This document shows positions 8,284-14,813 of a stretch of DNA of 64,000 nucleotides, piece by piece. This DNA comes from JABWAN01 sp041918175. Its GTDB lineage: Bacteria; Zhuqueibacterota; Zhuqueibacteria; Zhuqueibacterales; Zhuqueibacteraceae. Every line of letters starts with the position of its first letter. The stretch's first letter is position 1. The translations under genes were made by a program, and so were the position numbers. The notes under the pieces are model-generated. The model was not told the origin of the DNA. It was given only the letters and a program-made list of their open reading frames with translations, and ran no database searches. Location: contig JAYRWE010000089.1 of the NCBI GenBank assembly GCA_041918175.1, positions 14,478-78,477 on the forward strand, given 5' to 3'.

Positions 8284-11200
8284 ATGCCCGATTCCAAAAC
8301 CTACCGCAAACTCAAAATCTTCCTCGCCTCCCCGAGCGACGTGGCCAAAGAGCGAGAATATGTGCGCGATGTTGTCAATGAACTGAACAAAAGCGGCAGC
8401 GGCGTGGCCGATGAAAAAGGCCTGCACTTCGAAGTCATCGGTTACGACACGCACGTTTCGCCCGACATGGGCCGGCCGCAAGGCGTGACCTTTGATCAAT
8501 TGCCGCCGAAAGATTGGGATCTCTTCATCGGCATTCTCTGGCAGCGCTTCGGCTCGCCCACCGGCGCGATTGATCCGCAAACCGGCAAAGAATTTCAATC
8601 CGGCAGCATCGAAGAGTTCACGTGCGCTTACGAGCTTTGGCAGCAACATGGCGCGCCGCGCATATTCTTTTATCGTTGTGTCCGAGCGCCCGAAGCTGCA
8701 AACATCGTCGAGTTACAAACGAAATTGGCGCAATTGCAGCCAATCAATGACTTCTTCGCGCAATTCGGCCCGAACGCTGATCACCCCGGTTTTTATCGCA
8801 CCTATCAAACGCCGGAAGAATTCAAAGATTTTGTGCGCCAAGATTTGACGAAGTTCGTGTTGGAATATCAAACCGCACCGCAAGCTCAAATTGCAACACC
8901 CGTCGCGCCTTTGCCCGCTCCTCGCGAAAGTGACACAACGCTCCAACGCCGTTACCTCCAAAACCTGCAACGCTATTGCGATCTCCTCCCGCTCGCCGCG
9001 GTGGATGAGAAAGCCGACTCTTCCTCGGGCAGCCGCCTCACGCTCAGCCAGGTTTATATCAATCTCAACACCACGGATTTTGTCGATGAAAATGGCAAGC
9101 TCGTGACGCATGAACTGCGCGGCGCGCAACGCGAGCGTGCTCCCGATGAAAAAGAAAAGCTGCAACCCTACACTGCTTTGCAAGCCGCAACGCAACACGC
9201 TGCGCTCGTGTTGCTCGGAGACCCCGGCTCGGGCAAAAGTTCTTTTCTCAATCATCTCATGTTCATGCTCGCCGCAAAGCAATTGCAGCACGATTATGCC
9301 TTGCCCGAAACGTGGCCGCACGGTGCGCTGCTGCCCGTGCGCGTGCTCTTGCGCGAGCTTGCGGTCTCGCTCCAAAAGCAAGGCGCGAAAAATTTTATCA
9401 ACCTCAACGGCGAAGCGCGGCGCCGCGAGTTCAGCCGCGTGCTGCACGAGCACGTGGCCGAGCATCTCGTGGAATATGACGCGCAAGATTTCGCGCCGGC
9501 TTTGAAGACCGCGCTTGCCAACGGTCAATGCCTGCTCGTGTTCGACGGCCTCGATGAAGCGCCCACGCCACAGCGGCCGCTCGTGCGCCTGGCCGTGGAA
9601 GAATTTTGCGCCGCGCATCCCGGCAATCGCTATCTGCTCACCTGCCGCATTCGTTCGTATGAAGGCAACGCATGCCTCGGCTCCTTCAAAACCGTGACGC
9701 TCGCGCCGTTTGATGACGCGCAAGTGGGCGGCTTCATCGAACATTGGTACGACGCGCTCCCGCAAAAATTTACCGCGGACCAAGCCACGGCCAAGAAAGC
9801 GGATTTGCGCGAGGCCGTGCAGCGCCTGCCCGCAGACATGGTGCGCAATCCGCTCCTGCTCACCACGCTCGCCAACATGCACACGAATAGTTTAGAATTG
9901 CCGCGCCAGCGCATCAAGCTATATAAAAACGCGAGCGCGCTGCTCTTGCAACGGTGGCACGCGCACAAAGCCGGCAAAGTCTCGCTCATCGAAGCGCTCG
10001 GTTTGCAGAGCGACCGTGAAATTTATCGCGCGCTGTGGGAGTTGGGATACTTTGCGCAAAAGTCCGAGCGCGGGCAGGCCGCCGCAGACATTCCGGAGAC
10101 CGAAGCCGCGAATATTTTAACCAAACATTTTGCCGCGCTCGCAAAGCCGCTCGTGGCCGCGGGCGAGTTTTTGGATTTCGTGGATCAAACCGCGGGCTTG
10201 CTCATTGGCAAAGGCGGCGCGGCCGGAAACGTCTATGCCTTTCCGCATCGCACGTTTCAAGAGTATTTTGCCGGTTGTCATCTCGCCAAAGGCAGCCGCG
10301 ATTTCAAACGCGCGCTGCGCGGCTTGCTCGCTGAAGGCGATTATTGGCGCCTCACCGCGCAGCTCGGCATGGAAGAATTTTTGTACAATGACACCAATGA
10401 AGGCCCGGCCATGGACGCGGCCTATTCGCTCTGCACTTTGCCCGAGCCATTGCCGGAAGACACGCCGGCTTGGCGCGGCGCGCTATGGGCCGGACATTTC
10501 GCGTTGGAGATCGGCGTGAGCCGCATTGCGCAAGATGATTTGCCCGAAGGCGGGCCCGCGTTTTTAGAGCGCGTGCGCCAACGCTTGCTCCGCATTGTGG
10601 AAAAAAATCTTCTGCCTCCGCTCGAACACGCGGACGCCGGTTTCGTGCTCGGCCAACTCGGTGACCCGCGCGAGGGCGTGTGTACTTTGCCGCCGGTTTG
10701 GGTGGAATTAGAGGGCGGCAAATTTACCATGGGCAGCAATGATGGCGAAAGCGACGAGAGGCCGGCGCACGAAGTCGAAGTCTCGCCGTTCAAGATCAGC
10801 AAGTATCCCATCACCAACGCGCAGTTTGAGATGTTCATGAACGCGGGAGGTTATCATGAACAAAAGTGGTGGAGCGAGGAAGGCTGGGAATATCGCCAAA
10901 AAGAAAATTGGGAGCAGCCGCGCTTGTGGGAGAATGATGATTTCAATCTGCCGAACCAACCCGTGGTCGGCGTGTCGTGGTTTGAAGCCGAAGCTTTTTG
11001 CAAGTGGCTGGGCGAGCAGGGGGCAAATGGCAAGGGGCAAAATGCGAGAGTGCGTCTGCCGACGGAGGCGGAGTGGGAGTTTGCGGCGCGCGGCAAAGAA
11101 GGGCGCAAGTTTCCGTGGGGCGATGATGCGCCAAAGCCGGAGCATGCGAATTTTGATCAAACACAGATCAACCGTCCGACCGCAGTTGGCGGCTATGCGA

Positions 11201-11469
11201 AAGGCGCAACGCCCGAGGGCCTTTTCGATCTTGCCGGCAATGTGTGGGAATGGTGTCTTGACTTCTATGATGAAAAGTATTATGCTGCGTGCAAGAAAAA
11301 GGGCGTGGTGAAAAATCCGCTGTGCACGCAGGAGAGTTGGGGACGAGTTCTTCGTGGCGGTGCTTATTACTCGGATGCAACCGGCCTGCGCGGGTCGCGG
11401 CGTCTCAGGGACGTTCCTGTCCATTGGGTCGACTTCTATGGTTTCCGCGTATGCGCCTGCGAGTCATGA
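8284..11469 (+). CDS. DGR target protein: DUF4062-like + NACHT NTPase + FGE-sulfatase/C-type-lectin fold with variable C-terminus
   Basis: This 1061-residue cytoplasmic protein has three parts. Residues about 5-195 match the DUF4062 type (LKIFLASPSDVAKEREYV; DLFIGILWQRFGSPTG), a TIR-like fold. Residues about 300-560 form a NACHT-type STAND NTPase with Walker A LLGDPGSGKSS (near 311-318) and Walker B LLVFDGLDEAP (near 417-427). A helical linker leads to a formylglycine-generating-enzyme-like domain from about 806 (VELEGGKFTMGS, LPTEAEWEFAARG, LAGNVWEWCLD, VLRGGAYY). The last 29 residues are the DGR variable region. The FGE active-site Cys pair is not present where expected (GLRGSRR), so this is a ligand-binding C-lectin scaffold, not a sulfatase activator. 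By analogy with bacterial NLR-like proteins it probably senses a ligand through the diversified end. The upstream TumE-like pair is only 35 bases away. Confidence 0.92.
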   Translation: MPDSKTYRKLKIFLASPSDVAKEREYVRDVVNELNKSGSGVADEKGLHFEVIGYDTHVSPDMGRPQGVTFDQLPPKDWDLFIGILWQRFGSPTGAIDPQTGKEFQSGSIEEFTCAYELWQQHGAPRIFFYRCVRAPEAANIVELQTKLAQLQPINDFFAQFGPNADHPGFYRTYQTPEEFKDFVRQDLTKFVLEYQTAPQAQIATPVAPLPAPRESDTTLQRRYLQNLQRYCDLLPLAAVDEKADSSSGSRLTLSQVYINLNTTDFVDENGKLVTHELRGAQRERAPDEKEKLQPYTALQAATQHAALVLLGDPGSGKSSFLNHLMFMLAAKQLQHDYALPETWPHGALLPVRVLLRELAVSLQKQGAKNFINLNGEARRREFSRVLHEHVAEHLVEYDAQDFAPALKTALANGQCLLVFDGLDEAPTPQRPLVRLAVEEFCAAHPGNRYLLTCRIRSYEGNACLGSFKTVTLAPFDDAQVGGFIEHWYDALPQKFTADQATAKKADLREAVQRLPADMVRNPLLLTTLANMHTNSLELPRQRIKLYKNASALLLQRWHAHKAGKVSLIEALGLQSDREIYRALWELGYFAQKSERGQAAADIPETEAANILTKHFAALAKPLVAAGEFLDFVDQTAGLLIGKGGAAGNVYAFPHRTFQEYFAGCHLAKGSRDFKRALRGLLAEGDYWRLTAQLGMEEFLYNDTNEGPAMDAAYSLCTLPEPLPEDTPAWRGALWAGHFALEIGVSRIAQDDLPEGGPAFLERVRQRLLRIVEKNLLPPLEHADAGFVLGQLGDPREGVCTLPPVWVELEGGKFTMGSNDGESDERPAHEVEVSPFKISKYPITNAQFEMFMNAGGYHEQKWWSEEGWEYRQKENWEQPRLWENDDFNLPNQPVVGVSWFEAEAFCKWLGEQGANGKGQNARVRLPTEAEWEFAARGKEGRKFPWGDDAPKPEHANFDQTQINRPTAVGGYAKGATPEGLFDLAGNVWEWCLDFYDEKYYAACKKKGVVKNPLCTQESWGRVLRGGAYYSDATGLRGSRRLRDVPVHWVDFYGFRVCACES
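11379..11466 (+). other. DGR variable repeat (VR) at the 3' end of the NACHT-FGE gene
   Basis: The 88 bases align without gaps to the template at 12133-12220 (offset 754). Fifteen positions differ and each is an A in the template: TR positions 12153, 12158, 12159, 12164, 12167, 12168, 12174, 12176, 12179, 12182, 12183, 12188, 12189, 12191 and 12217. Eleven codons are affected, ten with amino-acid changes (for example AAC to CTC, GAC, GTC and TTC). The 25 bases at 11438-11462 are identical and form the likely initiation-of-mutagenic-homology segment. VR ends on the last sense codon. Confidence 0.96.
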
Positions 11470-11512
11470 GCTTTTGAATACCTGAATCCCTGACCCACTG
11501 AACCCCTGAAAA

Positions 11513-11552
11513 GGCAAAACCCGCTTTGCGGGTTTTGCCTCGATTTTTTTTT
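11513..11552 (+). terminator. Perfect 12-bp hairpin plus T-run downstream of VR
   Basis: GGCAAAACCCGC (11513-11524), loop TTT and GCGGGTTTTGCC (11528-11539) form a perfect stem, followed by nine T at 11544-11552. It looks like a rho-independent terminator for the target gene. DGRs also commonly have a hairpin or cruciform just downstream of VR that aids mutagenic homing; this one starts 47 bases after VR and might serve both roles. Confidence 0.8.
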
Positions 11553-11570
11553 AAAACGAGGAGGCTAGTC

Positions 11571-11915
11571 ATGGCGGAAGAATTGAAGCTTGCGCAGAAG
11601 AGTTATGACTTGTGCCAATGGCTTCTTCATCACACCAACAAGTTTCCCAAGAGTCACCGCTTCTCCATTGCGATGCGGATCGAAAATCATTTTCTAGAAT
11701 TTCTGGAGTTGGTGTCCTTGGCCGAGTATCGCCGCGGCAAACTGCCGCTGTTGCAAAAGGCCGATGAGTTGTTGTTCAAAGTGCGTTTGCTGGTGCGGTT
11801 GAGCCACGCCCTGCGGTTTATCAACACCGGCTCGTATGAGTTCGCGGCGAAAAGTTTGGATGAGCTTGGCCGCATGCTGGGTGGGTTGATGAAGAAGCAA
11901 CCGGCCGTCGGCTAA
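11571..11915 (+). CDS. avd: DGR accessory protein Avd-like (four-helix bundle)
   Basis: The 114-residue, basic, all-helical protein sits between the VR-bearing gene and the template repeat, the canonical place of Avd, which forms a pentameric barrel and binds the reverse transcriptase and template RNA. Typical features are the opening helix with SYDLCQWLLHHTNKFPKSHRF, a second helix with RIENHFLEFLELVSLAEY, and a third with LLFKVRLLVRLSHALRFI; the region resembles the Avd/23S-rRNA-intervening-sequence protein group. The ATG at 11571 follows GAGGAGG; an in-frame start at 11526 lies inside the terminator hairpin and was rejected. Identification rests on fold-like pattern and position. Confidence 0.9.
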   Translation: MAEELKLAQKSYDLCQWLLHHTNKFPKSHRFSIAMRIENHFLEFLELVSLAEYRRGKLPLLQKADELLFKVRLLVRLSHALRFINTGSYEFAAKSLDELGRMLGGLMKKQPAVG

Positions 11916-11956
11916 TACGATACCGATAAGTTTTGAGCTTCGCGCAAAAAACTCAT

Positions 11957-12049
11957 ATGTCATTCTGGAAGAACCTTCCCTAGCGCTCGGAACAATTCTA
12001 AGAATGAAGTTGGGGCCGAGTGCGAGGGCAGGTTCTTACAGAATGACAT
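11957..12049. repeat. Imperfect inverted repeat between avd and TR
   Basis: The arms 11957-11990 (beginning ATGTCATTCTGGAAGAACC) and 12016-12049 (ending GGTTCTTACAGAATGACAT) match at about 30 of 34 positions, giving a long hairpin with a 25-base loop. Related pieces with the GAATGACA core occur at 38250-38270 and in inverse form near 34937, so it is likely a dispersed palindromic repeat. It may also shape the RNA leading into the template repeat. Confidence 0.65.
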
Positions 12050-12132
12050 TTTGAGAAGCGTCGTCTTAATGTTATTGGCTCATTCTCCTTGTTGGCGCTT
12101 TATCTTTTTTGCTTCAAAACGGGGTGGAGCCG

Positions 12133-12220
12133 AACCGGCCTGCGCGGGTCGCAGCGTAACAGGAACAATCCTGACAATAGGAACGACAACAATGGTTTCC
12201 GCGTATGCGCCTGCGAATCA
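12133..12220 (+). other. DGR template repeat (TR)
   Basis: This non-coding 88-base segment between avd and the reverse transcriptase matches the VR except at 15 adenines. It is rich in AAC/AAT codons when read in the VR frame (residues ..RNRNNPDNRNDNNGFRV..), the standard design that lets A-mutagenesis create many residues but no stop codon. It has 25 adenines, of which 15 are altered in the current VR. It would be transcribed, reverse transcribed with A-specific errors and copied into VR, while itself staying unchanged. Confidence 0.96.
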
Positions 12221-12521
12221 CGTTCAATCCTTCCGGCGAGTTTAGCCGGCGATGCCTCGCGTTTACGGACGCGAGGACGACGACTGAACATGACAAGGCT
12301 CCCTCCGGTTGGGCCGCATGAAAAACGAGCATGCGGCACACAAACAAAGTCCGGTCGCCTCGGTCTCTCCGCCGGTGCGGCCGGTGCGGGCTTGGCGGCG
12401 CTGGTAGGGCCGAGCCTTGGGTTTCGAACGCGCCGCCGTGTCCAAACCCGTAGCCCTGCCCCCTTGTGGGGCATTGGAACCTCCACGTAATCAGCGGCCC
12501 ACAAGGGGCCGGGGCTACTTT
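12221..12521 (+). other. Non-coding spacer between TR and reverse transcriptase (probable part of the template RNA)
   Basis: No gene is seen in this 301-base stretch. It holds a hairpin GCCGCATG (12315-12322)/CATGCGGC (12332-12339) and several GC-rich imperfect palindromes (for example around 12410-12460). In known DGRs the RNA downstream of TR, up to the reverse transcriptase start, is needed for priming cDNA synthesis, so this spacer is likely functional RNA. Open frames crossing it on both strands lack a ribosome-binding site and family resemblance. Confidence 0.5.
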
Positions 12522-13580
12522 ATGAAAACCCACAAAAACCTCTACGCCCCAATCTGCTCCTTCGAAAACTTCCTACTTGCAGCGCACAAAGCCGCGGCGG
12601 GCAAACGCATGCAGCCGCAGGTGCTCGCGTTCTTTCGTGACTTGGAGCACAACGGCTTTCAGCTTTTGCGCGAGCTGCGCACCTTCTCCTATCAGCCCGG
12701 CGCTTACAATGCGTTTTACATTTACGAGCCGAAGAAGCGTTTAATCAGCGCCGCGGACTTTCGTGACCGCGTCGTGCACCACATGCTCATCAACGTCATC
12801 GGCCCGTTGTTCGAGCGCCGGTTCATCTTCGACAGCTACGCCAATCGCGTGGGCAAAGGCACGCACGCGGCGATTCGGCGCTTGCAATACTTCATGCAGC
12901 ACGCGACGCACGTGCTCAAGTGCGACTTCCGTTGTTATTTTCCCGGCATCGATTTCGAAATTTTGAAGCGTGAGATTCGCCGCGTCCTCGGCGACGCGGA
13001 AACGCTTTGGCTCATCGACCAGATCATCGACGGGAGCAATCCGCAAGTGGAGACGAACTGGTATTTCCCCGGCGACGATCTTTTCACGCCCTTTGAGCGA
13101 CGCCGCGGGTTGCCGATCGGCAATTTAACGAGCCAGTTCTTTGCGAATGTTTATCTCAATGCGTTCGACCATTTCGTGAAAGAACAATTGCGTTGGCGCT
13201 TCTATCTACGTTACGTCGATGACACCGGCTTTCTCGACGACTCCCCGCGGCGTCTCGCGGCGCTCGTGCCCGCGATGCAGAGTTTTCTCAACGACTATCG
13301 GGTGAAGCTTTATTTGGAGAAATGCCAAATTCGCCCGGTGAATTGCGGCCAAAGATTTTTGGGGCAGGTCGTTTTCCCCAGCCATCGTTTGCTGGCGCCG
13401 GAAAACGTGCGCCGCTTTGCGCGGCGGATGAGAAAAAGGCAGGAGCAATATGCGCGGCGGGAAATTTCTCTTCAGGAAATCAAGCAATCGTTGGCGAGCT
13501 GGCAGGGTCACGCGCAGCAGGCAAACACGTGGTCGTTGCGCAAGTCACTGTTGCCGCGCTTCGCGTTTATGCAAGCGTGA
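12522..13580 (+). CDS. DGR reverse transcriptase
   Basis: The 352-residue enzyme copies the TR RNA with adenine-specific infidelity. RT motifs are in order: the RDRVVHHMLINVIGPLFERRF region (motif 1/2 area), LKCDFRCYFPGID (first catalytic Asp), GLPIGNLTSQ at 196-205, YVDD at 231-234 and a C-terminal thumb. The IGNLTSQ box, with SQ in place of the SP of retrons and group II introns, is the DGR hallmark. The ATG at 12522 was chosen since the family starts with a short stretch before SFENFLLA; 35 further upstream codons read through GC-rich spacer. It completes the order target-VR, avd, TR, RT, as in Bordetella phage BPP-1. Confidence 0.96.
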   Translation: MKTHKNLYAPICSFENFLLAAHKAAAGKRMQPQVLAFFRDLEHNGFQLLRELRTFSYQPGAYNAFYIYEPKKRLISAADFRDRVVHHMLINVIGPLFERRFIFDSYANRVGKGTHAAIRRLQYFMQHATHVLKCDFRCYFPGIDFEILKREIRRVLGDAETLWLIDQIIDGSNPQVETNWYFPGDDLFTPFERRRGLPIGNLTSQFFANVYLNAFDHFVKEQLRWRFYLRYVDDTGFLDDSPRRLAALVPAMQSFLNDYRVKLYLEKCQIRPVNCGQRFLGQVVFPSHRLLAPENVRRFARRMRKRQEQYARREISLQEIKQSLASWQGHAQQANTWSLRKSLLPRFAFMQA

Positions 13581-13713
13581 ATAAAAAAACTCTTGTGCTA
13601 TGACCACGTCGTGGTAGAGCAAGACGCACTCACCTCACTCGCGATGCCGCAACAACAATCCTCCGACACAAAAAATCCTCGCACCTGAAAACTTTCTTGC
13701 GTACACTCGCCTT

Positions 13714-13733
13714 GCGCCTGAAGGCGCTACTAC
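13714..13733. repeat. Dispersed GCCTGAAGGC palindromic repeat, copy 1
   Basis: GCGCCTGAAGGCGCTACTAC contains the core palindrome CGCCTGAAGGCG followed by the tail CTACTAC. Related copies lie at 44452-44472 and, as an inverted pair, at 54171-54230. The 217-base gap 13581-13797 otherwise holds a small palindrome ACCACGTCGTGGT near 13602 and no gene. Confidence 0.7.
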
Positions 13734-13797
13734 GAACGCTATGTCAATCATCTCTCAAACCAACGCTGTAAGGAGCAGCACGTTTCAATTCACCTCT

Positions 13798-14655
13798 ATG
13801 AAAAAAATCCTCTCAGTTTTCCTCATTGCTATTCTCGCCGCCGTTGTGTTTCAAGCTTGTGAGTTCGATACGGGTCTCGGTCTTTCGCCTTCGAAAATTT
13901 CGGGACGTGTTCTGTTTTTGAGCACGGACTTTCGTCCGAGCAACGTCGAAGAAGTGCGCGTGGTGGCCGCGGCGAATTTTCCGCCCGCGAGCATTGCCGA
14001 CGTGTTCTTCAGCAATGCGGTTCGCTTCGATAAAGACACCGCGGACTACGAAATCATTTTGCCCTACGGCACGTACCCCGCGGTCGCCGTGCTCTGGAAG
14101 CCGCGCGGCCGCGATTGGGCGCTTGAAAGTTTGCTCGGCTTTTACGGCTTCCAACCGCCGTTGCAAGCGAGTCTCAAAGCCGTCACGCTTACGCGCGAAC
14201 AACCCATTGCCGCCGGCACCGACATGCCCGCGTTGTGGAGCTTCGCACAATTTGATGCGCGGGTGGAAGGCGATCTCACCTTCGTCGGCGATTGGCCGAC
14301 CGACACGGAGATGGTGGTCATGGGCGGTTTCAACGAAGTGCCGGATTTGGAAAACTTCGGACTCTCCGCGCTTGCGGTGCTCGGCGGTATCAACTTCACG
14401 TTGCCGAAGAACGTGACTGCGTATCATTATGAGCTTGCCGTGCGCAACGGCGAGTACAAGTTCGTCGGCTTGTTTTGGAAGGGAAGAAATATTTCGTGGG
14501 AAAAAATTCGATGCATCGGTTTTTATCGCGCGCCGAATAATCCCACGCAACCGGGCGGCTTCACGTTGCCGCGCGACGGCCGCGTCACTGGCATTGATTT
14601 CAGCGCGGATTTCAGCACGTTGCCCAACGGTGTGAGGATTGGAGGAGGATTATGA
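13798..14655 (+). CDS. Lipoprotein of unknown function, coupled to a TonB-dependent receptor
   Basis: The 285-residue protein starts MKKILSVFLIAILAAVVFQAC, a lipoprotein signal with the lipobox ending at Cys20 or so; the rest is beta-rich and probably periplasmic or on the outer membrane. I do not recognise a family; the repeated pattern of a short sheet and RGRDW/KGRNISWEKI segments suggests two similar carboxypeptidase-regulatory or transthyretin-like halves (residues about 30-130 and 145-260). The in-frame ATG at 13741 would mask the signal peptide, so 13798 is used. Its TGA overlaps an ATG (ATGA at 14652-14655) that leads into the TonB receptor region, so the two are likely an operon and this may be a surface or substrate-binding partner. 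Confidence 0.75.
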   Translation: MKKILSVFLIAILAAVVFQACEFDTGLGLSPSKISGRVLFLSTDFRPSNVEEVRVVAAANFPPASIADVFFSNAVRFDKDTADYEIILPYGTYPAVAVLWKPRGRDWALESLLGFYGFQPPLQASLKAVTLTREQPIAAGTDMPALWSFAQFDARVEGDLTFVGDWPTDTEMVVMGGFNEVPDLENFGLSALAVLGGINFTLPKNVTAYHYELAVRNGEYKFVGLFWKGRNISWEKIRCIGFYRAPNNPTQPGGFTLPRDGRVTGIDFSADFSTLPNGVRIGGGL

Positions 14656-14672
14656 AAAGAGTTTTTTTCGTG

Positions 14673-14788
14673 ATTCCCCCCTTGAGGGGGGCCAGGGGGG
14701 TGTCGGCAGCAACATCAACTTCATCGCAATTCTCGGTTATCTCGCACGATATCCATGACACCCCCCTAACCCCCCTCAAGGGGGGAAT
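14673..14788. repeat. 116-bp palindromic repeat (PPLRG-type), copy 1, at the 5' end of the TonB receptor gene
   Basis: ATTCCCCCCTTGAGGGGGG (14673-14691) and its exact reverse complement (14770-14788) form 19-bp ends; the next 13 bases on each side pair with two mismatches. The C/G runs are each a small palindrome. A copy of the same 116-bp length lies at 31482-31597. Read in the frame started by the ATG at 14652, it gives PPLRGARGV at one end and TPLTPLKGG at the other, so the insertion keeps an open frame. Confidence 0.88.
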
Positions 14789-14813
14789 ATCGTGGGGCTT
14801 CTTGAAAGCAAAC

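Noticed and set aside
10699..11469. Working formylglycine-generating (sulfatase-activating) enzyme
   Set aside because: The active-site Cys pair is absent where expected, the domain is fused to NACHT, and the end is a DGR VR; it is a C-lectin scaffold.
12051..12490. Open frames on both strands across the TR and spacer
   Set aside because: No ribosome-binding site or family pattern, and the region is explained as template RNA.
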